A DNA stretch of 64,000 nt from Gavia stellata. Its lineage: Eukaryota; Chordata; Aves; Gaviiformes; Gaviidae. Where the stretch lies: positions 26,229,965 to 26,293,964 of the forward strand of contig NC_082602.1 of the NCBI RefSeq assembly GCF_030936135.1. The letters are read 5' to 3'. The position numbers and the translations under genes are program-made. Positions 56,559 through 64,000 of this stretch are shown here, one piece after another (positions within the stretch are counted from its first letter, which is position 1; every line of letters begins with the position of its first letter). The notes beneath the pieces are model-generated. The model had not been told where the DNA came from, did not search any database, and saw nothing but the letters and a program-made list of their open reading frames with translations.

Positions 56559-57625
56559 CTGAAACACAGAGCACTGGGTCAGACACTCCTGCTGTCCCCA
56601 GCACCTCACAAGCCAGTGGGCTTGGGAAGGAGCCAGCCATGCACACGCATGGATGCTTGACCGGGCACGGCCTCAGCCCGGGGACGGCTTCAGGGAAAAG
56701 CAAACCCTCATCTGCCAAAGGGGAAACTGAGGCATGGCGCAAGGCATTGAGCCTGCAGCCAGCACAGGGCAGGGAGGGGAGTTTGAGCAGAGTGACCCCT
56801 GCAGCAACCCCCTGGCTCAGCGTTCGCTCCGTCACAGCAGCGGCAGTCGCTTGCTGAGCGCTTGGTTCAGTTGCTCGGAGGCTCATTTTCCTCCAGGTCT
56901 GCTCCGGGCTCCTCTCTCCTTTGCTCCCAGCTATCTCCTCCTGCAGCTCCCCCTGACCGAAGGATATGCTTCGGCAGAGCCGGCTGATCCCCCATTGCAT
57001 TTTCACACCCGAAAAGCAGGCACATTTACCCCCAAAAGCAGAGAGCAGGGCTCAGGGCCAAGTCCCTCTGCGGGTCTCTTGGCACACTGTGGTACCCCAA
57101 GCCCCGCTCCCCAGAGCGGCTGCGGCAGGACAGGCGGATGGGGGGGCTCCTGGGGAGCCCAAGGGCTCTGCTCCCCCCCAAAAGCACAGCTAGCCGTCTC
57201 CTGCCGCGCAAGGTACTTGTCCCCAAAGTTTTGCCCCTCCCAAAAAGATGACACTCCTGAGGACAGAGGCGTGGGGAAAGATGCTTCAGGCATGCAGCAA
57301 TGCAGGGTGAAGGAAAATCCATACAGGAGCTGCTTGGCATCTTCATCAAGTGTTTTCAAGGAAGAACAGCTTTTCCCCCTGGTGTTTTTCCAGGAGATTT
57401 CAATTTCTCTTTCATCCCAAGCTGCCTTGAAGCTCAGCATCTACCTCAGCTCTCGCTTTCATGCATCCGATCCCTCCCGAATAACCCCCGGCCTCTCCCG
57501 GCTGCGTCGAGCAAAGCCAACGGCTCATTTTGCAGGCACTAAGGAGGAAGGAGACAACCGGGTATCTCCGAGCAGGAGAGCTCCCCATAAGCAACCAGCA
57601 GCTATGTTTGCTTAGGGGGTTTTTT

Positions 57626-57627
57626 TA

Positions 57628-57658
<31 letters not shown>

Positions 57659-57660
57659 TA
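57626..57660 (+). repeat. Compound (TA)n(GA)n microsatellite
   Basis: About seven TA units are followed by about eight GA units. It is a simple length-variable locus upstream of SEMA4G. Confidence 0.9.
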
Positions 57661-58235
57661 TAAAAAACAAATACCTGGCCTTGTAGAGAAGCTGTTCAAA
57701 CACGCTTGCTGCAGACAGTTTCCCTGCAGCAAATACCTCGCCGGGTCTCAGGCAGAGGGGAGGTAAAACCAAAGTGAAACGAAAGTGAAAAGGGCTTTGG
57801 GGCTGAAAAGGAGAAGTGAGGGGCGGGATGTGGGATCCAGCCATAGTCCTGGAGCCTGCATTAAACCGCTGTTTCCTTCATGGGGGGTTCAGACCCAGAC
57901 CTCGCGCCTGCTCTGGCCGCTGCCCTGGAGCACGCCGGGAATGGGGCAGAGGGGACATGTGCCCCCCTGCTCCCATGTGCCTCGCTGCCCCCCGGCACCA
58001 GCCCAGCACAGAGCACCCATAGAGCACCCAATCCCAGGCGCAGGCAGGGTGCTGCCTGTGGGGCTGAGCTCCCCGGGGAGCACCGGACGGCAACCTGGAG
58101 AATCCTCCCTCCAAATAACTCCTGTTCCTGGTGCAAGCCCTTTCCAGACCGAGGGTCTGCCCGCGAGCGATGGGACTGGCAGGGCGATACAAGGCGGGTG
58201 AGTGGGGATGGAGGTCAACGAGAAAGAAGTTGCTT

Positions 58236-58292
58236 TGGTGGCATAGCATGAGCCAAACCACCATAGCATGAGTCTAGCATGAGCCAAACCCA
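58236..58292 (+). repeat. Short tandem duplication of CATAGCATGAG-type words
   Basis: CATAGCATGAGCCAAACCAC is followed by CATAGCATGAG and then TAGCATGAGCCAAACCCACC. This is a local slip-type duplication with no evident function. Confidence 0.7.
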
Positions 58293-58924
58293 CCAAGCTT
58301 TATAGGCAAAGCGAGTGGCAGGGTCACATCTGGAGTACCAAGGCACCCAAAAGTGCTCCGGCCAGCCCCGTGCTGACACCTCTCCATCCCGCTAGTGGGA
58401 CTGCGGCCATGCCAGCAGCTGCGGGGACCCTTCCCCAGGCCTCTGCGTGAGGACACGAGCCTGGAATCACGCACAAGCTACAAGAGCTGCTGTGCACCTG
58501 GGCTGGGAAAGCAGAGGGGAGGAGGAACCTTCTTACAACAAGGCAAACAACAATCCCTAATAAATGAGTAACAGCCCTGTGAGCTGCCTGCACGCTGCCA
58601 GGCATCCTCACCTTATCTCCCCCAAACAAACAAGCCCTGAACTTTGCCTGCTGCCCAGCTCCAGGCGCGACAGGGATTGGAGCCAGGAGCGCGGCCGGGA
58701 AGGGAGGCAGGGATGGTGCTTATCGCAGGGCAAGCGCCGCCGCGCTGCGAGCCAGCCCCGGCTAACATTTAACCAGCATGGGCATCGAGCCAGCACAGGG
58801 GGGAAAAATAAAAATAATAAATTAAGCTGTGGGGCTGTGCAGGGTTCCTAGCGGGGCAGGGGCAGGGGAGAGCAGCCTCCGCTGCCGCTGGGGCTGGGCT
58901 CCTCTGCTTTTTCCAGGGGAGCAG

Positions 58925-59080
58925 CTACACCCATTTCCAAAGGCTCCTTTGCCCAAGATCAGATGCAACTTTGTCCTAAAGGACATTTAATCAGTTAGCT
59001 GTAAGAGCCAGTTAATATTTTACTCAAAGGGAAGGGCTGCTCTGAGCTTCTCTTTTTTTTTTTTATTTTTCATACCTAGG
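58925..59080. promoter_or_regulatory. AT-rich island, candidate conserved element upstream of SEMA4G
   Basis: The stretch contains CTCCTTTGCCC, ACATTTAATCAGTTAGC and GCCAGTTAATATTTTAC, then a T-rich tract. Composition drops sharply from the flanks and no repeat family is recognised. Enhancer-like on appearance only. Confidence 0.33.
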
Positions 59081-59559
59081 GTGGGGGAGAAAGAGCAAGA
59101 ACAAACTGAAATCATCCTTGGCCCCGCTCAGATCATCACCCCGGGCTGCAGCTGCACCAAACCGCCCCAAACTCATCATCCCCCCCCTCAGCAGGGTGCA
59201 AGTTCAAAGCTCTGGGTGAAGGCGAGGGCCAGGGTCCAGGGCAGGAGGCAGAGGAGGTCTCAGTCCATGGGATCTGCCAGCTGATCTGGGGGCAGCTGGT
59301 TTGCTAAAGCCCAGCTCTTCCATGGGAAACAGGGAAAAGTCAGGAGGGGAAACGTCACAGAAAGCCTTCTCGGGGGGAAGGAGACAAAAGGGGGAGAGGA
59401 AGAGGCTGAAAAGCAGCAGCAGCTCTGATGACATCTGGGGTTTAAGAGCCAAACTACCCAGAAAAGCCCAGCCCATCTGCAGGAGTGAGCTCCCAAGCCC
59501 CTCAGCACCTCACCTACTTCCCAGCGCAGGGGAGACCGACATAAGACCCAAAATCTGTC

Positions 59560-59950
59560 CCCAGCTCTCGCCCCGGCCGGTGACGCTGAAGGAGAAGGGT
59601 GGCGGAGGTAGGATCCGGCCACAGGGCTGACAGCCGCCCCGAGAGCGAGGCAAACCCAGGAACCAGCCGCTCACATCGCAACGCGCGATGTCCACGGGTG
59701 CCAAAGCCCACCCTCCTACCGCCGGCTGTCAGTGCTCCTGTGGGATGCAGCCGTGGCTCCCGGCACGCAGCCGGGTGAGCCCGACCCAGGCACCGGCTCC
59801 TGCCGGCGGGTTGGGTTTGCTGGTCCCCCGGGAACGCCAGGAAAGCAGCGGGGTGGCGGAGGCGTGCAGGCGTGCGTGAGTGCGCAGGGGAGCGAGCGAG
59901 CCCCGGTCAGGTCTGACTGGGTTTACTGGGTCACAACGGAAGCTGTGCGA
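59560..59950. promoter_or_regulatory. SEMA4G: CpG-richer block, possible SEMA4G promoter
   Basis: CpG-containing words are clustered here (for example ACATCGCAACGCGCGATG, CCGCCGGCTG), including the near-palindrome CATCGCAACGCGCGATG. It lies 3.1 kb upstream of the SEMA4G coding start. The assignment to SEMA4G is by position only. Confidence 0.3.
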
Positions 59951-62192
59951 GCGTGACTGTGCCGGCCTCAGCCTCCCACCAGCAGCCAGCCGGCACAGCA
60001 CACCCAAACGAGCCAGCCCAGTCGGCACCTCCTTAAAATCCCCGCGACCAGCGTCTCTGGAGGCGCAAAAAGCTTTTGATGAGTGAATTTCCCGGCGGCA
60101 GGTCTCACCAGCCTGGATCTGGCCAAAGAAACCAGCCAAAACTGCCGCACCCCTCAACGGCCGCTGCACCGGGAGCTTCTGCTGGCCATGCTGGCCCCTT
60201 CCCACTGCCCCGCGGTCCTCAAAGCCACAAGGCAGCAAAACCTGGGAGCAAGAGCTGGCTGCAAGCCGCGGTGCAGGGAAGCTGCGCTGTCAGTGGGGCT
60301 GGCAAATATGGAGGGACCTCAGCTGGGGTCTTATGGGCCCCCCCATGGCTGTTTCAGGGAACATGGGAGAAAGAATGGAAACGCCGCGTGGGAGCAGCCC
60401 TTCTCTGGCTCAACCCCAGCATCCATCCTGGATGGCGGGACAGAGATTTGCAGAGCGGGATCAGATGCTTCCCCATCCTGCCACTCCGTAGACAGCTTGT
60501 GGTTGCTCCACCAAGCTCCAGTAAAGCCCAAGCAGGCTCCTGGAATGGCTGCTGAACCTTTCTCCCCATTTCGTGGGCTGCTCCCCTCGGCATCGTGCAC
60601 TCCTACAAGCAAGCACCGCTGGCTTCCCAGTGCAGGCCAGGATTTCCAGTGGGTCTCCTCCGGGTTACAGGGTTGCAAAACAGCCTTAACAAAACTCCCG
60701 GCAGGGACTGCAGCAGGAGCCACCATTTACGCCTTGCTTTTTTACGGCAGCCCAGCCCAGGCACTCCAAACCCCACAGAGCCAATTCAGCTTTACTCATC
60801 GGGGCCAAGCCCGGCACGTGACCCCCCCCAGCCTCCTCGGCTCCCCCACTGCTCGCTCCCCCAGCCACGCTCCCACCGGTCCAACACCGTTTTACCCCCC
60901 CAGGGACCCATAAGAGTTGCCCTCTGGTTCAGCCAAAACAGCCTGACCCATTCCCGGCGTGGTGGGGAAAGGCGCCCGCCCCAGGGGACAAGGTGGGGAG
61001 AGCTCCCAGCTCCCAGGGCATGGGAATGAGCCAAGGAATTACGGGAAAAGAGCCATCCAGCAAGAGGCGAGCCTGGCCCCTGTCTGGCTGTGAGCGCAGC
61101 GTATTTTGGGCCCCCGTTCCCAGGAGCCGACAGACCTTGGGTGGGAAATCCTGCGAGATGCGGGAAGAGGAGCCGGGATGGAGGTTGCCAGGCAACTTTA
61201 ATTCAGCCCTTGATGAACTTCCAGCACGTCCCTGCCTCTGCTGCAGAGCCCAACCAGCAAATGATAAAACATCAGGTCCAACTCGAGCCCGTGGCATCCA
61301 TCCCTCCATGCCAGGGGCTTGCTCATGGCCTCATGCCCGGGGTGCCCTGCAAGGCGATGGGTGTGTGTCGTCCCCCGGCAGCATCTCCAAAGGCCAGCCC
61401 AGGACGAGCCACCCTTCCCGGCAGAGATTTGCAGGGGCAGGATTTGACCCATGGGACTGGGCTGGTGCTGCCACACAGATATTTCTCAACCAGACGGGAT
61501 TTTTGTCAACAACAGCAAGAAAAAAATGCTAACTTGCTGAAAGCCCTCCGGGAAGAGGGGACCCGCGCTGGGTTTGGGGAGGGAAGGAGCACAGTGACCT
61601 CCCAGGAGCCCCTCGCCAAGTTTATTTTAGTTGCTTTCTTTAAACAAAACCACGCTTGACCCTGAGGCACTTCAGCAGACATGCACGAAAGCTTCGGTAA
61701 TGCGGGAAGCAGATATATCCCTCCATTACCCAAATTTGGGATTCGGGCACAGAGAGGGGGAGGCAGAGCGGCAACATCAGCTCCTCTCAAGGAGCATCCC
61801 ACCCTGCTCCCACCACAAAGCTCCCACGCATGGCACAGCCGCCATGGAGCCAGGGGGACGGGCGGCGGGCACCGGTGGGCCATGGCGATGGGCTCTGAAT
61901 TTCCCTGGCATGGCACAGCCCCAATGCACCACCGGCAGAGGAGAGCACCCAGCTCTGATCCCACCAACGTCACGGCAGGGAGGAGGTGCGTGAAGGAGCA
62001 AAGTGATGGATGGGGGAGCGAGCGGGGTTGGTCGGGGAGGTGGGCCAGTTTAAGGAGCACCAGAGCCAGACATCTAAACATCCCTAAAAAGACAAGCTGA
62101 TGCATCAGCAAAAAAAAATACCAACAGCGCAATTTCCAACAGATTTGCCCCACTGGCCCCTAGTGCCGTGCCTTTATCTCCATCCCCTGTTA

Positions 62193-62254
62193 GGTTTACG
62201 GTTGGACTTAATGATCTTAAAGGTCTTTTCCAATCTAAATGATTCTATGATTCC
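62193..62254 (+). mobile_element. CR1 LINE, 5'-truncated 3' tail
   Basis: This is a clear match to the avian CR1 3' end: GGTTGGACTTAATGATCTTA, then AAGGTCTTTTCCAA, then AAATGATTCTATGATTC. It ends in the ATTCTATG-type tail that CR1 elements carry instead of poly(A). Only about 60 bp remain and no ORF is present. It is the best single clue that the host is a bird. Confidence 0.85.
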
Positions 62255-63369
62255 TCCGGGGGATGCCACCCACCCAGCGAGGGGCAGGGATCAGCCATGG
62301 TGTCCCCCTGCACAGCTGCAGGGATCGGGGCGTTTTAGCTTCTCCCCAGCTCCCCATTTTCACTGATCTTACAAGAACTCGTTCCTCTCCTCCATCAGGT
62401 CAGGTCTGATGTGGAACGGGAGGTTCAAAGGGGCTGCCAGGCAGCGACGGAGCTCGCTGCCAAGTCCCCGTGAGAGCTCTCCTGACACTCACATCCAAAC
62501 CCACCCAAAACAACCCAACTGAGAAAATAAGGAAAGCTGTTCTGCCCTGTGCCATGGGCAGGCATCACCTGCCTGCAGCCGCCTGCCAGGCACAGGGGTG
62601 GCTCTGCTCCAGCAGCCCTTGGAGCACCGCAAGCAGACGGCAAGAGCACGGTGCCCAGGACGGCAAGACGGAGCACTCCTCCGCTCCCCGTCCGTATGGA
62701 AAACCTACCAACGCCGGATGTCAGTTGAAACAGTTCCTCGCCTGGCTCCATCGCCCCAAAAGCCTTGCTCAGAGCTGGCCCAGGAGGGAAAGGTGCAAGG
62801 AGGGGAGGCTGAAGGGCAAACCCTTGCAGCTCAGTGGCAGGATCAAGAGCACTAAGGGATGCCCCGGCCAGCCCGGACCCGGCACCCCTAGGCAGAGCAA
62901 CAAATCTCCCCTCCCAGGAGCAATTCCCTGCGTGCCGGGGGCCATTTGGCTCTTGCAAGCCAGCAGTGAGGACAGAGTCCCCGCGGCTTTTTCCTCCCAT
63001 CCAGCACGTCTCCCTCTGCGGAAACCCCACGGCAGCAGCCCTGGGCCAACCCCGCAGCCCAGGAATAGCTGAGAGCCCAGCCGGGAGCTGCCCAGGAACC
63101 GGGAAGTGAAACCGGAGGATGCCGAGGCATGGTGGCCTGACTCTGACTTCACCCTGCTGCCAGCCCAGCCCCACATCCAGGCCACGGGGGAGGCAGATTG
63201 TGGCCGCTGAGCCTCAGAACGCAGAGTGCAGATCCCCGGGACTCCCACCTCCTCCATGGCAGGGAAGAGGCATGCTTGGCGCTAGCAACATCACCCCCAA
63301 ACCCCGGCATTTTCCATTCTTTCCTGCCTCCGCTGCAGCAGGCCAGGCTTTGTCGCTTGCCGGCAGCCC

Positions 63370-63412
63370 TTCAGCAGACTGGACGGACAGACAGACAGCT
63401 GGACAGACAGCC
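63370..63412 (+). repeat. (GGACAGACA)n-type simple repeat
   Basis: GACTGGACGGACAGACAGAC is followed by AGCTGGACAGACAGCC, a short imperfect GACA repeat. Confidence 0.7.
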
Positions 63413-63524
63413 CTCCACATCACAGCAAAGCTTCCCAGCAAGGGGGCATTCACATCCAAGTGGCTCAGCGCTGGATGTGATCTGCAATTCAGCTTTCAAA
63501 GGCCTTCTGGCTGAAGCACATTGT

Positions 63525-63830
63525 TTCCACGGCAGAAGCAGGAAAATAATTGTAGAATTAAACTCCCAGGAACAATTGGAAAGAACACAAAAAAAGACCC
63601 CAACTCTAAATGTAAAGGGACATTTCAGAGCCAGCAGATTTCAGGGCTTTTTGACGCATTTGAATCCATTTGCTCATCCCCGTGGCTGCACCGTGTTTCA
63701 TTTCACTGGGCTCGTACAATGCAAGACAAGGAATTAACACGGGTGTTTGTTTAGAGCTGGTTTGTCTTCCAGTTTTTTTTCCAAAGCCAGGTTTGAGTTT
63801 CAAAGACGTTTCTTGGCAATGCCTGGGGTT
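63525..63830. promoter_or_regulatory. AT-rich island, candidate conserved element
   Basis: About 300 bp of AT-richer unique sequence carry AAATAATTGTAGAATTAAAC, CAGGAACAATTGG and GGAATTAACACGG, and lie near the right edge. There is no coding frame with family resemblance. It may be an enhancer or a decayed unknown repeat. Confidence 0.33.
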
Positions 63831-64000
63831 CCCACCGTCGGCGTAGGTTCCCCGAGGGGAAACCGAGGCTCAGAAATCCTGTACAACCTGGGGTCCCCTC
63901 AGAAGCGGGGGCAAGAGCTGAAGCACAACCCAGCTTGCCTGGCATGAACATGGAGCTTTCCGCCCCAAGCCTGGCCCTCTCCCTTTTATTTATTCCAAAG

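Larger units (their letters stand above)
56560..64000. other. SEMA4G upstream / intergenic region
   Basis: I found no protein-coding gene in this 7.4 kb. It should hold the SEMA4G promoter and first exon or exons. Candidate minus-strand donors are CCAGGTATTT near 57674 and CGAGGTATTT near 57738, and there is a CpG-richer block at about 59.56-59.95 kb. By human gene order the next gene to the right would be SLF2. AT-rich CNE-like islands, a simple repeat and a CR1 tail are listed separately. Confidence 0.5.

Noticed and set aside
59049-59069. T-rich tract as a poly(A) tail of a retrocopy or SINE
   Set aside because: No element body, target-site duplication or coding remnant is seen next to it.
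1-64000. Retroviral, LTR or other capsid-bearing elements; tRNA or rRNA genes
   Set aside because: I looked for such features and saw none I could support. Only short CR1 LINE remnants are recognisable.

Overview
The window looks like a gene-dense, GC-rich stretch of a bird genome. Introns are short, CpG islands and G-runs are frequent, GC-rich minisatellites are common, and a CR1 LINE 3' tail of avian type lies near 62.2 kb. Every gene model below was built by finding splice sites that keep one reading frame from start to stop. Each summed coding length divides by three.

The gene order matches human 10q24.31 (SEMA4G-MRPL43-TWNK-LZTS2-PDZD7-SFXN3-KAZALD1, next to TLX1), read in reverse. From left to right: 1-6.3 kb is flanking DNA on the TLX1 side with AT-rich islands that look like conserved non-coding elements. 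KAZALD1 (-) covers 6.3-12.1 kb. A gene-free gap with further CNE-like islands covers 12.2-18 kb. SFXN3 (-) covers 18.0-23.0 kb and PDZD7 (+) about 24.5-32.9 kb, back to back across one large CpG island. LZTS2 (-) covers about 32.8-39.9 kb, tail to tail with PDZD7. TWNK (-) covers about 41-46.3 kb, head to head with MRPL43 (+, 46.5-47.6 kb). SEMA4G (-) covers about 49.1-56.6 kb, with its upstream region running to the right edge.

The genes do not form one pathway, but some pairs share themes. TWNK (mtDNA helicase) and MRPL43 (mitoribosome protein) share a 255-bp promoter with paired ETS/GABP-type sites. SFXN3 is also mitochondrial. PDZD7 is a PDZ scaffold, and LZTS2 and SEMA4G both end in class I PDZ-ligand-like C-termini.

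The most unusual signals are three tandem arrays that repeat a recognisable protein-binding or palindromic motif. One is an E-box (CACGTG) array in the SFXN3/PDZD7 island. One is a 43-bp palindromic CAAAG repeat with higher-order structure upstream of PDZD7. One is a nuclear-receptor DR1 array in MRPL43 intron 1. A roughly 25-bp motif also occurs twice in non-coding DNA 24.8 kb apart. I saw no retroviral elements, no tRNA or rRNA genes and no CRISPR array. I cannot claim a wholly new biological system from sequence alone.
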